A stretch of 64,000 nucleotides of DNA from Sphingomonas sp. (GCF_026460985.1 NZ_JAPKNM010000019.1:44805-108804); one strand, 5' to 3'. Shown: positions 15,850 to 26,416, numbered from the stretch's first letter. Numbers and translations are program-made. Notes: generated by a model not told the origin, from the sequence alone.

Positions 15850-16107
15850 TCAGTCGTTCGCCGTCGCCGGGACGGTCCAACGCCGGAGCACTTCTTCGAC
15901 CTGTTCCGCGTTGAGTTCGCCCAAGGGGCTCCGGATCATGAAGCCGGCACGCCGCCCGGCATCGATCGACATCAGCCCGTGCGCCATGATGATCAGCGGT
16001 CCGCGCGCCACCCTGCTGCAATCGCCGGACCCATCGCCCACGCGATGGATCTCGGCCGGCAGGTTCATGGGCAGAAGCTGCATTGGATCCCCCGGCCACC
16101 CGGTCAT
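15850..16107 (-). CDS. Small protein of unknown function
   Basis: From the ATG at 16107 the product is 85 residues, with a central hydrophobic stretch (RGPLIIMAHGLMSI) and an acidic helical end (LNAEQVEEVLRRW). A shorter start at 16083 (MQLLPMN) has a better ribosome site (GGGGGATCCA). A TATAAT hexamer reads toward the gene at 16152-16147, with no matching -35. An upstream TTG start at 16167 is unlikely because that hexamer would fall inside it. Not recognised; reality as a gene is moderately supported by its own promoter-like element and by coding-like composition. Confidence 0.5.
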   Translation of the reverse strand: MTGWPGDPMQLLPMNLPAEIHRVGDGSGDCSRVARGPLIIMAHGLMSIDAGRRAGFMIRSPLGELNAEQVEEVLRRWTVPATAND

Positions 16108-16231
16108 ACGCACACTCGAATATAGAACGCTTGTCCCATTTATAGTATTATAGTCTCGCGACCGCAAAAAGGGCCGTGCCGCCGAATAAGGCAGGCGCGG
16201 CAGCGCTGCTCATTTGGTAGGCACTTGTTAA

Positions 16232-16675
<444 letters not shown>

Positions 16676-16722
16676 CGCGACGCAGCACTGTAATATTGCG
16701 ACACGCGCACAGGTAATTTTAT

Positions 16723-16740
16723 TGCCCGATTCGGCGGGCA
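16723..16740 (+). other. Short hairpin in the glnB-glnA gap
   Basis: TGCCCG (16723-16728) pairs with CGGGCA (16735-16740). No T-run follows, so it is not a terminator. It lies 27 bases before glnA and may stabilise a processed glnA mRNA; this is a guess. Confidence 0.3.
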
Positions 16741-16767
16741 GACGAAAGAGAGCGAAAGGGTTCTACG

Positions 16768-18180
16768 ATGGCGAATTCGGCCAGTGATGTTCTGAAGATG
16801 GTGAAGGAGAACGAGATCGAGTGGATCGATCTGCGTTTCACCGATCCCAAGGGCAAGTGGCAGCACCTCACGATGGTCGCGAAGGTGATCGGCGAGGACG
16901 AGCTGACCGACGGCCTGATGTTCGACGGTTCGTCGATCGAAGGCTGGAAGGCGATCAACGAGTCGGACATGATCCTGAAGCCCGACCTCGACGCGGTCTG
17001 GGTCGACCCCTTCTCGGCGACGCCGATGCTGATCCTGGTCTGCGACATCGTCGAGCCCTCGACCGGCGAGCTCTATGCCCGCGATCCGCGCTCGACCGCG
17101 AAGCGCTCGGAGGCCTACCTCAAGACCTTGGGCATCGGCGACACCGTCTATGTCGGCCCCGAGGCCGAGTTCTTCATGTTCGACGACGTCCGCTTCGAGA
17201 ACAGCTACTCGACCAGCTATTACGCGATCGACGACATCGAGCTGCCGGGCAATTCGGGCAAGGAATATGAAGCCGGCAATCTCGGCCACCGTCCGCGCGC
17301 CAAGGGCGGCTACTTCCCCGTCGCGCCGGTCGACTCGGCCGTCGACATCCGCGGCGAGATGGTCGCGACGATGCTCGAGATGGGCCTGCCCTGCGACAAG
17401 CACCACCACGAAGTCGCCGCCGCGCAGCACGAGCTCGGCCTGACCTTCGGCACGCTGGTCCAGACCGCCGACCGCATGCAGATCTACAAGTATGTCGTGC
17501 ACCAGGTCGCGCAGGCCTATGGCAAGACCGCGACCTTCATGCCCAAGCCGATCAAGGAAGATAACGGCTCGGGCATGCACACCCACATTTCGATCTGGGA
17601 CAAGGGCAACCCGCTCTTCGCCGGCAACGGCTATGCCGGCCTCAGCGACATGTGCCTCTACTTCATCGGCGGCGTGATCAAGCACGCCAAGGCGCTCAAT
17701 GCCTTCACCAACCCGACCACCAACAGCTACAAGCGCCTGGTGCCGGGCTATGAGGCGCCGGTGCTGCTCGCTTATTCGAGCCGCAACCGCTCGGCTTCGT
17801 GCCGCATCCCTTACGGCGCGGGCAGCAAGGCGAAGCGCGTCGAGTTCCGTTTCCCCGACGCGCTGGCCAATCCGTACCTCGCTTATGCGGCGCTGCTGAT
17901 GGCGGGCCTCGACGGCATCCAGAACAAGATCCATCCGGGCGACCCGATGGACAAGAACCTGTACGACCTGCCGCCGGCCGAGCTCGAGCAGGTTCCCACG
18001 GTGTGCGCATCGCTGCGCGAAGCGCTCGAGAGCCTCGAGGCGGATCAGGACTTCCTGCTCAAGGGCGACGTGTTCAGCCGCGACCAGATCGAGGCCTATA
18101 TCGAGCTCAAGTACCAGGAGGTCGAGCGCTGGGAGATGACTCCGAGCCCGGTCGAATACGACATGTATTACAGCGCCTGA
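16768..18180 (+). CDS. glnA: Glutamine synthetase, type I
   Basis: The 470-residue product makes glutamine from glutamate, ammonia and ATP as a dodecamer. It starts [24 protein letters not shown] and contains the beta-Asp-50-type loop [10 protein letters not shown], the metal site EAEFFMF, the [15 protein letters not shown]-binding block and the NRSASCRIP segment. Tyr399 in [10 protein letters not shown] is the adenylylation site, so activity is probably controlled by GlnE and the PII protein next door. Length is normal for GSI-beta. A strong terminator follows. Confidence 0.99.
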   Translation: MANSASDVLKMVKENEIEWIDLRFTDPKGKWQHLTMVAKVIGEDELTDGLMFDGSSIEGWKAINESDMILKPDLDAVWVDPFSATPMLILVCDIVEPSTGELYARDPRSTAKRSEAYLKTLGIGDTVYVGPEAEFFMFDDVRFENSYSTSYYAIDDIELPGNSGKEYEAGNLGHRPRAKGGYFPVAPVDSAVDIRGEMVATMLEMGLPCDKHHHEVAAAQHELGLTFGTLVQTADRMQIYKYVVHQVAQAYGKTATFMPKPIKEDNGSGMHTHISIWDKGNPLFAGNGYAGLSDMCLYFIGGVIKHAKALNAFTNPTTNSYKRLVPGYEAPVLLAYSSRNRSASCRIPYGAGSKAKRVEFRFPDALANPYLAYAALLMAGLDGIQNKIHPGDPMDKNLYDLPPAELEQVPTVCASLREALESLEADQDFLLKGDVFSRDQIEAYIELKYQEVERWEMTPSPVEYDMYYSA

Positions 18181-18210
18181 TCCCTCGGGTCGCAAAAGGG
18201 ACAGACGGAG

Positions 18211-18243
18211 CGCCCGGACCGAAAGGTCCGGGCGTTTCGCTTT
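18211..18243 (+). terminator. Rho-independent terminator after glnA
   Basis: CGCCCGGACC (18211-18220) pairs perfectly with GGTCCGGGCG (18225-18234) around a GAAA tetraloop, followed by TTTCGCTTT. It ends the glnB-glnA operon 30 bases after the stop. Confidence 0.92.
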
Positions 18244-18255
18244 ATGGGGCCATGG

Positions 18256-19122
<867 letters not shown>

Positions 19123-19145
19123 GACTATTCTCCAGTCTTCCGATA

Positions 19146-19175
19146 TTGACATGGTCTCATTTAGAGACCGATAAT
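19146..19175 (+). promoter_or_regulatory. HxlR promoter with operator in its spacer
   Basis: TTGACA (19146-19151) and GATAAT (19170-19175) are separated by 18 bases. The spacer is almost wholly an inverted repeat, GGTCTC-ATTTA-GAGACC (19153-19169). A dimeric HxlR protein bound there would cover the promoter of its own gene. The oxidoreductase start is only 24 bases away on the other strand, so it should be controlled as well. Confidence 0.72.
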
Positions 19176-19228
19176 CGGACCCGGAAGACGGCACTTTCCC
19201 GTCACCAGGTTACGCGGGAGATACCAGC

Positions 19229-19627
19229 ATGGACGCGCATACGGCGTTGGGCGCCAAGTTCGAGGACTGGCTCGCCATGGGGTTCGACGATCGCCGCTGC
19301 CCGGTGCGCAACCTGCTCGATCAGATCGGCGATCGCTGGTCGATGCTGCTGCTGTCCGCCCTCGCCGCGGGGCCCAGGCGTTTCAGCGCACTGGCGCGTG
19401 CGGTGCCCGACATCTCGAAGCGGATGCTCACCCAGACGCTGCGTACGCTCGAGGCCGACGGCTTCGTCCATCGCGACGTCCAGCCGACCGTGCCGCCCAG
19501 CGTCACCTATTCGCTCACGCCGCTCGGGCAGAGCTTCGCGGCGCCGCTGCTGGGGCTGGTCGAATGGGCCGAGGCCAATTTCGCCGCCGTGCTCGAAGCA
19601 CGAGCGCGCACGGCACAGGCGGCATAG
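19229..19627 (+). CDS. HxlR-family transcriptional regulator
   Basis: The 132-residue product has the HxlR winged-helix signature: [22 protein letters not shown] (with the conserved N-terminal Cys in CP), then [33 protein letters not shown] and the wing [12 protein letters not shown]. The Cys at about residue 23 is the redox-sensing position in many HxlR proteins, so it probably senses electrophiles or oxidants. GGGAGATACCAGC precedes the ATG. It likely represses itself and the divergent oxidoreductase through the operator at 19153-19169. Confidence 0.92.
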   Translation: MDAHTALGAKFEDWLAMGFDDRRCPVRNLLDQIGDRWSMLLLSALAAGPRRFSALARAVPDISKRMLTQTLRTLEADGFVHRDVQPTVPPSVTYSLTPLGQSFAAPLLGLVEWAEANFAAVLEARARTAQAA

Positions 19628-19665
19628 CCTTCCCTTTCGACACGCCTTGGCGGCATAAGCGGCGC

Positions 19666-20961
19666 ATGAGACTCCTCCTTGCCGCCTGCGCCCTCCTCGC
19701 CGCCTCTCCCGCCGCCGCCCAGCTCTCCCGCCAGGAAGCCGCGATGGCCGCGTCGATCGACGCCGATTCCGCCGGCACGCTGACGCTGCTCGAGCGGATG
19801 GTGAACCAGAATAGCGGCACGCTGAACCTCGCCGGGGTCCGCGCGATGGGCGCGATGCTGCGGCCCGAGTTCGAGGCGCTCGGCTTCACGGTCGAATGGA
19901 TCGAGCTGCCCGAGACCAAGCGCGCCGGGCATTTCGTCGCCACGCACAAGGGCAATGGCCGTGGCAAGCGGCTGCTGCTGATCGCGCATATCGACACGGT
20001 GTTCGAGGCGAGCTCGCCCTTCCAGAAGTTCAGCCGCGAAGGCGACAAGGCGATCGGCCCCGGCGTGGTCGACGACAAGGGCGGGATCGCCGTGATCCTC
20101 GCCGCGCTGCGCGCGATGCAGAAGGCGGGAATGCTCAAGCAGGCCGACATCAAGGTCGTGCTCACCGGCGACGAGGAGAAGACCGGCGATCCGATCCCGG
20201 TCGCGCGCCGCGACCTGATCGAGGCGGGCAAATGGGCCGATGTCGCGCTCGAGTTCGAGAATCTCGCGCGCGAGAACGGGCAGGATTTCGGCACCGTCGC
20301 GCGGCGCAGCGCCAACAACTGGACGCTCGCCACCACCGGCAGGACCGGCCATGGCGGCGGCATCTTCAACGCCGAGACCGGCTATGGCGCGATCTACGAG
20401 ATCACCCGCATCCTCGACGCGTGGCGCGCGCAGCTGATCGAGGAGAATCTTACCTTCAACGTCGGCGTGATCGGCGGCGGCACCCCCGCGACGATCGACA
20501 AGGACGGCGTCCGGATCGAGGCGTCGGGCAAGACCAATGTCGTCCCCGCCACTGCGATCGCGCGCGGCGACCTGCGCAGCCTCACGCCCGAGCAGGACGC
20601 CGCGGCCCGCGCGAAGATGCAGGCGATCGTCGCGCAGCATTTGCCCGGCACCGCGGCCACGCTCACCTTCCAGGACAACACCCCGCCGATGGCGCCGACC
20701 GAGGGCAATCGCGCCTTGCTCGCCCGGCTCAACGCCGCCAACAAGGATCTCGGCCTGCCGCAGATGGCCGAATTCCCGCCTGCCAAGCGCGGCGCGGCCG
20801 ATTCGAGCTTCGTCGCCGCTTATGCCGATACGCTCGCGGGCATGGGACCGAGCGGCGGCACGCTGCACGCCGAGGGCGAATGGCTCGACATTCCGAGCAT
20901 CGCGCTCCAGGCCAAGCGCAGTGCCATCCTGATGAGCCGGCTCGCGCGCGAGCGCCGCTGA
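19666..20961 (+). CDS. Secreted M20 peptidase (glutamate carboxypeptidase-like)
   Basis: The 431-residue product starts MRLLLAACALLAASPAAAQ, a Sec signal peptide. The M20 ligand set is complete: LIAHIDTVFE (His108, Asp110), VVDDKGG (Asp137) and VLTGDEEKTGDP (Glu170/Glu171); the lid region carries TGRTGHGGG. The IDTVF and GDEEKTGDP blocks point to the glutamate carboxypeptidase branch (M20A). The start was placed at the leader rather than at an upstream ATG that overlaps the HxlR gene. It follows the HxlR gene by 38 bases but has no obvious functional link to it. Confidence 0.92.
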   Translation: MRLLLAACALLAASPAAAQLSRQEAAMAASIDADSAGTLTLLERMVNQNSGTLNLAGVRAMGAMLRPEFEALGFTVEWIELPETKRAGHFVATHKGNGRGKRLLLIAHIDTVFEASSPFQKFSREGDKAIGPGVVDDKGGIAVILAALRAMQKAGMLKQADIKVVLTGDEEKTGDPIPVARRDLIEAGKWADVALEFENLARENGQDFGTVARRSANNWTLATTGRTGHGGGIFNAETGYGAIYEITRILDAWRAQLIEENLTFNVGVIGGGTPATIDKDGVRIEASGKTNVVPATAIARGDLRSLTPEQDAAARAKMQAIVAQHLPGTAATLTFQDNTPPMAPTEGNRALLARLNAANKDLGLPQMAEFPPAKRGAADSSFVAAYADTLAGMGPSGGTLHAEGEWLDIPSIALQAKRSAILMSRLARERR

Positions 20962-21045
20962 CCCAGGTCGGTTGCAGCTTGCAACGGCTCGGGGCGCCCG
21001 CCATCTAAGCAGCCATACCGGAAGTTCGAATCGGGAGAGGCGAGG

Positions 21046-22470
21046 ATGCGCAGCACGCTGAAGCACTATATCGACGGCGCCTGGGTCGAGAGCGAGGGCG
21101 GCGCACGCCACGAAGTGATCAACCCCGCAACCGAGGAGCCGGTGACCGAGATCACGCTCGGCTCCGCGGCGGACGTCGACAAGGCCGTCGCCGCCGCCAA
21201 GCGCGCGTTCGAGAGCTTCTCGCGGACGAGCGTCGACGAGCGTGTCGCGCTGATCGAGCGGATCCTCGAAGCGTACAAGGCGCGCGCGGCCGACATGGCC
21301 GAGGCGATCAGCCTGGAAATGGGCGCCCCGATCAGCCTGGCCAAGAGCGCACAGGTCGGCTCGGGGATCGGCCATCTGCTGTCCGCCGCGCGCGCGCTCA
21401 AGGAATTCCCGTTCGAGGAGCGGATCGGCAACAGCCTCGTCCTCCACGAGCCCATCGGCGTGGTGGCGATGATCACCCCGTGGAACTGGCCGCTCAACCA
21501 GATCGTCTCCAAGGTCGCCCCCGCGCTGGCGGCGGGCTGCACCATGGTGCTCAAGCCCTCCGAGGAGGCGCCGAGCTGCGCCGCGATCTTCGCCGAGGTG
21601 ATGGACGCGGCGGGCGTGCCGGCGGGTGTGTTCAACCTCGTCAACGGCGACGGCCCCGGCGTCGGCACCGCGCTTTCGAAGCACCGCGACGTGGACATGG
21701 TGAGCTTCACCGGCTCGACCCGCGCGGGCGTGCTGGTCGCCAAGAATGCCGCCGAGACCGTCAAGCGCGTGCACCAGGAGCTCGGCGGCAAGTCGCCCTC
21801 GGTGGTGCTGGAGAGCGCAGACCTCGCCAAGGCGGTGCCCGGCACCTTGTTCAGCGTGCTGATGAACTCGGGACAGAGCTGCATCGCCCCCGCCCGCCTG
21901 CTCGTACCGAAGCACCTGCAGGAGCAGGTCGCCGCGATCGCCGCCGCGACGATGAAGGCGGCGCAGTGCGGCGATCCTTCCGAGGAAGGCCGCCAGCTCG
22001 GCCCCGTGGTCAACAAGACCCAGTGGGACAAGATCCAGGGGCTGATCGCCAAAGGGCTGGAGGAAGGCGCCAAGCTCGAGACCGGCGGCCCCGGCCGGCC
22101 CGACGGCATCGAGGCCGGCTATTTCGTCAAGCCGACCCTGTTCTCGAACGTGCGCAACGACATGACGATCGCGCGCGAGGAGATCTTCGGGCCGGTCGTG
22201 ACGATCATCCCCTATGAGGACGAGGAAGACGCGATCCGCATCGCCAACGACACCGATTACGGCCTCTCGGCGGTGGTATTCGGCGATGCCGAGGGCGTCC
22301 GCCGCGTCGCGCCGCGGCTGCGCGCGGGCATGGTCTATGTGAACGGCGGCCAGCCCGATCCGAACCTGCCCTTCGGCGGCTACAAGCAATCGGGCAATGG
22401 CCGAGAGCATGGAAAGTTCGGGCTCGCCGAGTTCCTCGAGGTCAAGTCGGTGGTCGGGGCCTTCGCCTGA
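21046..22470 (+). CDS. Aldehyde dehydrogenase family protein
   Basis: The 474-residue product is a complete NAD(P)-dependent aldehyde dehydrogenase. The Rossmann and active-site blocks are ITPWNWPLNQ, LKPSEEAP, FTGSTRAG, the general base Glu245 (HQELGGKSP), the nucleophile Cys279 (NSGQSCIAP), EEIFGPV and LPFGGYKQSGNGRE. The overall pattern is close to enzymes of broad aliphatic or aromatic specificity; the substrate cannot be fixed. GGGAGAGGCGAGG lies just before the ATG. It stands alone, followed by a convergent hydrolase gene. Confidence 0.95.
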   Translation: MRSTLKHYIDGAWVESEGGARHEVINPATEEPVTEITLGSAADVDKAVAAAKRAFESFSRTSVDERVALIERILEAYKARAADMAEAISLEMGAPISLAKSAQVGSGIGHLLSAARALKEFPFEERIGNSLVLHEPIGVVAMITPWNWPLNQIVSKVAPALAAGCTMVLKPSEEAPSCAAIFAEVMDAAGVPAGVFNLVNGDGPGVGTALSKHRDVDMVSFTGSTRAGVLVAKNAAETVKRVHQELGGKSPSVVLESADLAKAVPGTLFSVLMNSGQSCIAPARLLVPKHLQEQVAAIAAATMKAAQCGDPSEEGRQLGPVVNKTQWDKIQGLIAKGLEEGAKLETGGPGRPDGIEAGYFVKPTLFSNVRNDMTIAREEIFGPVVTIIPYEDEEDAIRIANDTDYGLSAVVFGDAEGVRRVAPRLRAGMVYVNGGQPDPNLPFGGYKQSGNGREHGKFGLAEFLEVKSVVGAFA

Positions 22471-22473
22471 GCC

Positions 22474-23562
22474 TCAGCTCCGGCCGGACCCCGCCAGCTC
22501 TGCCGCGAACCACAGCAAGGCCGCCTGTCCGTGCAGGTCGCCGGTGGCGCGCGGGCGATCCAGATAGTGCGCGACATTGTCCGCCTTGTTGGTGCCGACG
22601 CAGACTTCGGTGACCTGCCCGTCGGGCTGGACATAGCGCGCCAGCGCCTGCCACGCGCGCCGATAGGCCCGGGCATAAGCCGGATCGGCGAGGATGCCGA
22701 GCCGCACCCCGCGCGCCATGGCGAAGCCGAACATCGCGGTGCCCGAGGTTTCCTTCCAGCTCTCCGGACGGTCGATCAGCTGGCGCCACATGCCGTCCTC
22801 GGCCTGGTTGGCAAGCAATGCCGCCATCATCTTGCGATAGCCCGCCTCGATCGCCGCGCGTTCTGGGTGTGCGGCAGGCAGGTCGGTGAGAATCTCGGCA
22901 AAGCCCGCCGCGACCCAGCCATTGCCGCGCCCCCAATAGAAATGCGCCTCGGGGCCGTGGAAGAACAGCCCGTCGGGCTGCTGGAGCCGATCGACATAGC
23001 GCCGCACCATCAGCGCCGCACGATCGAGATATCTGGCATCCTTCGACGCGCGGTACGCCTGCACCTGCAGCGAGCCGATCATCCAGACATCGTCGATCCA
23101 GTAGCGCGCCTGCGCGGTGAGCTGGTCCTCGCCGAGCTGTGCCCATTGATTGTCGGCGAGCGCCAGCCCGCGGCGGAGCGCCTCGGCATCGCCGGTCTGG
23201 CGCGCGATCTCGAGCGGCCAGGTGCCGTAGACGCTGACGTCGACATGATTGGCCGAGTTCGGGAACGCCGATGCCACGCGCTCGCGCGCGACGACGCGAT
23301 CGAGCAGCGCGCGGTTCCCGGTGGCGGCGGCGAGGCGCGCGGCGCCATAACCGGAGGCGACGTCGGCATAATGGACGCCCCGCGCCGCCGACGTGCGCAA
23401 CGGCACGATGTCGCGCCGGGCGAGATAGGCGCCCGCCGCCCTGCCTCCCACCTCCGCCGGGGACGGTGCGACCGCGGCCGCACCCGGGCCGGCCGGGCGC
23501 CCCGATTCGGCGCACGCGCCCAGCGTGAACAGGCCGGCGGCAAGCAAAGCCTTCCGAATCAT
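22474..23562 (-). CDS. GH88/GH105-like unsaturated glycuronyl hydrolase, lipoprotein
   Basis: The 362-residue product starts MIRKALLAAGLFTLGAC, a leader with an LGAC lipobox, so it is probably anchored in the envelope. The catalytic domain is an (alpha/alpha)6 barrel of the GH105/GH88 type: YWIDDVWMIGSLQVQAY, HFYWGRGNGWVAAGFAEIL and TSGTAMFGFAMARGVR. These enzymes remove unsaturated uronic acid residues left by polysaccharide lyases, typically from rhamnogalacturonan. GGGAGGAG precedes the ATG at 23562. No lyase or sugar transporter is nearby, so the substrate is unassigned. Confidence 0.88.
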   Translation of the reverse strand: MIRKALLAAGLFTLGACAESGRPAGPGAAAVAPSPAEVGGRAAGAYLARRDIVPLRTSAARGVHYADVASGYGAARLAAATGNRALLDRVVARERVASAFPNSANHVDVSVYGTWPLEIARQTGDAEALRRGLALADNQWAQLGEDQLTAQARYWIDDVWMIGSLQVQAYRASKDARYLDRAALMVRRYVDRLQQPDGLFFHGPEAHFYWGRGNGWVAAGFAEILTDLPAAHPERAAIEAGYRKMMAALLANQAEDGMWRQLIDRPESWKETSGTAMFGFAMARGVRLGILADPAYARAYRRAWQALARYVQPDGQVTEVCVGTNKADNVAHYLDRPRATGDLHGQAALLWFAAELAGSGRS

Positions 23563-23668
23563 GGCATCTCCTCCCATTTTTCGGAACGATAGCGCGGCCG
23601 ATGTTGGAGCCGTAAGCCTTCGTCGCAAGTTTCTTTGTGCCGCAACATGCGCGTGGCAAAGATCGGCA

Positions 23669-24928
23669 ATGCGTCCAATCCTGAAGCTCGGCCTCGCCGT
23701 CCTTGCCGCCCTCCAGACCTGCACCTTCCTCCCCGCCGCGGCGCAGACCGTCGCCGCGGCGGAGGCGCGTGCGCCGGTCACCATCCTCGTCTCGATCGAC
23801 GGCTTCCGTCCCGATTATCTCGATCGCGGCGTGACTCCGGTGCTGTCGCGGCTCGCCGCCGAAGGCGCGACCGGCCCGATGCGCCCGAGCTTCCCGAGCA
23901 AGACCTATCCCAATCACTGGACCCAAGTGACCGGGCTCCGACCCGATCGCCACGGCATCGTCGCCAACAAGATGGAGGATCCAGCCAGGCCCGGCGAGAC
24001 CTTCACCATGGCCACCGAGGACCCCTTCTGGTGGAATGCGGTGCCGCCGATCTGGCTCGATGCCGAGCGTGCCGGGATCCGCACCGCGACGCTGTTCTGG
24101 CCCGGCTCGAACGTCGCGATCGGCGGCCGGAAGGAAAATCCCAAGGACTGGGAGACGATCGGCGGCGAGCGCCCCTCGGACTGGGCGCAGTTCAGCCAGG
24201 CGATCAGCGGCGAGCAGCGCGTCAATGGCATCCTCGACTGGCTGCGCCGCCCGGGCGCGATCCGTCCCCGATTCCTGACGCTCTATTTCGACGTGGTGGA
24301 CAGCGCCGGGCACGAATTCGGACCCGCCGACGGTCGGACGACCGAAGCGGTGGCGCAGGTCGACAAATGGATGGGGCAACTGGTGACGGGGCTGGCCGAA
24401 CTCGGCCAGCCGGCCAATCTGGTGATCGTCTCCGATCACGGCATGGCGTCCACGCAGAGCAGTCGCGTCGTCGTGCTCGGCCAGATGCTTCCGCTGGACG
24501 ACATCCGGCTGTTCGAATCGGGCACCTATGCCAGCCTGTTCCCCGCGCCGGGCAAGGAAGCGGCGGTCGAGAAGGCGCTGCTGGGCAAGCATGCGCACAT
24601 GGAATGCTGGCGCAAAAGCGAGATCCCGGCGCGCTTCCACTACGGCACCAACCCGCGCATCCCGCCGATCCTCTGCCTCGCGGAGACGGGCTGGCTGATC
24701 CAGGACAAGGCGCCGTCCAAGCGCTTCGCGGGCGGCAATCACGGCTACGACAATTTCGCGCCCGAGATGGCGGCCCTGTTCATCGGCCATGGCCCCGCCT
24801 TCCGCCCGGCCAGGCTGCCGGCGTTCGACAATGTCGACGTCTATCCGCTGCTCCGCGACCTGCTCGGGCTGCCGGCCAAAACGGGGATCGACGGGACGGA
24901 CACGGTCTTCAAGGGAACGCTTCGCTAG
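23669..24928 (+). CDS. Secreted NPP-type nucleotide pyrophosphatase/phosphodiesterase
   Basis: The 419-residue product has a leader (MRPILKLGLAVLAALQTCTFLPAAAQ) and an alkaline-phosphatase-superfamily domain of the NPP class. ILVSIDGFRPDYL gives the first metal Asp44, and PSFPSKTYPNHWTQVTGL gives the nucleophile Thr79. VSDHGM and GGNHGYDN provide further metal ligands, and TLYFDVVDSAGHEFGP is also typical. Such enzymes hydrolyse nucleotide or phospholipid phosphodiesters outside the cytoplasm. It is divergent from the GH105-like gene. Confidence 0.92.
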   Translation: MRPILKLGLAVLAALQTCTFLPAAAQTVAAAEARAPVTILVSIDGFRPDYLDRGVTPVLSRLAAEGATGPMRPSFPSKTYPNHWTQVTGLRPDRHGIVANKMEDPARPGETFTMATEDPFWWNAVPPIWLDAERAGIRTATLFWPGSNVAIGGRKENPKDWETIGGERPSDWAQFSQAISGEQRVNGILDWLRRPGAIRPRFLTLYFDVVDSAGHEFGPADGRTTEAVAQVDKWMGQLVTGLAELGQPANLVIVSDHGMASTQSSRVVVLGQMLPLDDIRLFESGTYASLFPAPGKEAAVEKALLGKHAHMECWRKSEIPARFHYGTNPRIPPILCLAETGWLIQDKAPSKRFAGGNHGYDNFAPEMAALFIGHGPAFRPARLPAFDNVDVYPLLRDLLGLPAKTGIDGTDTVFKGTLR

Positions 24929-24966
24929 GGCTTGCCAAATTTCGGTTTTCATCCGAAACTCATATC

Positions 24967-25419
24967 ATGCAGTATCTGGACGATATCGAAGTGGGCATGA
25001 AGCGCAGCTTCGGCCGCTATGAAGTGACGCGCGAGGAAGTGCTCGCCTTTGCGGAGAAATATGATCCGCAGCCCTTCCATTTGTCCGACGAGGCGGCGGC
25101 GCAGACGCATTTCGGCAGGCTAGCGGCAAGCGGCTGGCACACCTGCGCGATGACCATGTCGATCTTCGTCGCCGAGATGAAGCTGCACCCGCAGGCGAGC
25201 CTGGGCGCCGCCGGGGTCGACGAATTGCGCTGGCTCAAGCCGGTCTATCCGGGCGACGTGCTGCGCTGCGAGAGCGAGGTGCTCGAGGTACGGCCGTCAC
25301 AGAGCCGGCCGGAGATGGGCAGCGTGCGCAACCTCATGACCACGTTCAATCAATATGATGAGCCGGTGCTGCGCTTCACCGCGCTCGCGCTGATGCGGCG
25401 GCGTCCGGCGGGCGCCTAA
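24967..25419 (+). CDS. MaoC-like hot-dog dehydratase
   Basis: The 150-residue product is a MaoC-type (R)-specific enoyl-CoA hydratase fold: FAEKYDPQPFHLSDEAA contains the hydratase-2 motif with catalytic Asp and His (YDPQPFH), followed by FGRLAASGWHTCAM and GVDELRWLKPVYPGDVL. It probably hydrates an enoyl-CoA or related thioester in the cytoplasm. It starts 38 bases after the NPP gene. Its last four bases overlap the convergent lipoprotein gene. Confidence 0.92.
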   Translation: MQYLDDIEVGMKRSFGRYEVTREEVLAFAEKYDPQPFHLSDEAAAQTHFGRLAASGWHTCAMTMSIFVAEMKLHPQASLGAAGVDELRWLKPVYPGDVLRCESEVLEVRPSQSRPEMGSVRNLMTTFNQYDEPVLRFTALALMRRRPAGA

Positions 25420-25790
25420 TTGCGGCGGTACCGGCGCTCGCCGCGGTTCCAGTTGCGTCGCTCGCCGCGATAATTTCCGAAGCCGTCCCAATTCTCCCGG
25501 CGCTCGCCGCGCCAGCTGCGGCTGCGATCGTACCAGTAGCGGCGCTGCCCCTGGTTCCAGCGGTGCGGACGGCGGTCGCGATCGTAGACGTAGTAGCCGG
25601 TGCCCGGGTAATAATAATCGCCGTACCAGCCGAAATAGGAACGCGGCCCATAGCTGTAATAGGGGTCGTAATAGCCGCCGCTCGAATAGCCGAGCGAGAC
25701 GCCCGAATAGCCATAGCCATCGGTGCAGGCGCTTGCGGCGAAGCCCAGCGCTGCGGCCAGGGCGGCAGCGGAAATGCGGCGGATCAACAT
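25416..25790 (-). CDS. Small Tyr/Arg-rich lipoprotein
   Basis: From the ATG at 25790 the product is 124 residues: a leader ending FAASAC (lipobox-like), then a Gly/Tyr-rich stretch (GYGYSGVSLGYSSGGYYDPYYSYG), and a C-terminus dense in Arg, Trp, Asn and Tyr (RRENWDGFGNYRGERRNWNRGERRYRR). No family is recognised. GGAGAGGATTGGAACG precedes the start. The low-complexity, aromatic-basic composition suggests an envelope-associated structural or ligand-binding protein. Similar short proteins are common in sphingomonads. Confidence 0.75.
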   Translation of the reverse strand: MLIRRISAAALAAALGFAASACTDGYGYSGVSLGYSSGGYYDPYYSYGPRSYFGWYGDYYYPGTGYYVYDRDRRPHRWNQGQRRYWYDRSRSWRGERRENWDGFGNYRGERRNWNRGERRYRRN

Positions 25791-25876
25791 CGTTCCAATC
25801 CTCTCCAGCGGCGCCTGGTGGCGCAACGCTGACAGCTAACGGATTGAAAACGTGGCGGCGGAAGCGATGTTCCGGC

Positions 25877-26416
25877 TCAGTGGCCGTCGAACGCCACCAA
25901 TGCGTTGACCGCGATGCCGTCGCCGCGCAGCGCGTCGGCGCCGCCCAGTTCGGGCAAGTCGACCACGAACGCCGCCTGGATCACCTCCGCGCCCGCCTTG
26001 CGCAGCAGCCGCACCGCGGCGCGGGCGGTGCCGCCTGTGGCGATCAAATCGTCGACCAGCAGCACGCGCGCGCCGGGTGCGCAGGCGTCGGCGTGGATCG
26101 CGATCCGGTCGTTGCCATATTCGAGCGCATAATCCTCGGCGATCGTCGCGCCGGGCAGCTTGCCGTCCTTGCGCACGAGCAGCAGCCCGGTGCCGAGCCG
26201 CACCGCCACCGCCGCGCCGAACAGGAAGCCGCGCGCCTCGATCCCGGCGACGAGGTCGACTCTGCCCTCGACCTGCCCGGCGATGCGCTCGATCGTGAGC
26301 TGCAGCCCCTCGGCGTCGAGCAGCAGGGTGGTGATGTCGCGGAACATGATCCCCGGCTTGGGGAAATCGGGGATCGTGCGGATGCGTTGCCGGATATCGT
26401 CGTTGTCGCTCGCCAT
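25877..26416 (-). CDS. apt: Adenine phosphoribosyltransferase
   Basis: The 179-residue product salvages adenine to AMP with PRPP. It starts MASDNDDIRQRIRTIPDFPKPGIMFRDITTLL, the family N-terminus, has GIEARGFLFGAAVA, the LVRKDGKLPG flexible loop, and the PRPP-binding motif VLLVDDLIATGGTA. Length is normal. It lies 86 bases after petC on the same strand, so it may be read from the petABC promoter. Confidence 0.97.
   Translation of the reverse strand: MASDNDDIRQRIRTIPDFPKPGIMFRDITTLLLDAEGLQLTIERIAGQVEGRVDLVAGIEARGFLFGAAVAVRLGTGLLLVRKDGKLPGATIAEDYALEYGNDRIAIHADACAPGARVLLVDDLIATGGTARAAVRLLRKAGAEVIQAAFVVDLPELGGADALRGDGIAVNALVAFDGH

Noticed and set aside
16137..16167. Upstream TTG start extending the small gene at 15850
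   Set aside because: It has no ribosome site and would place the TATAAT-like element inside the coding region.
19507..22410. A 967-residue open frame on the minus strand under the M20 and aldehyde dehydrogenase genes
   Set aside because: Both plus-strand genes have full family motifs; long antisense frames are common in GC-rich DNA because third-position GC removes stops. The translation is an Arg/Ala/Asp-rich mix with no domain.
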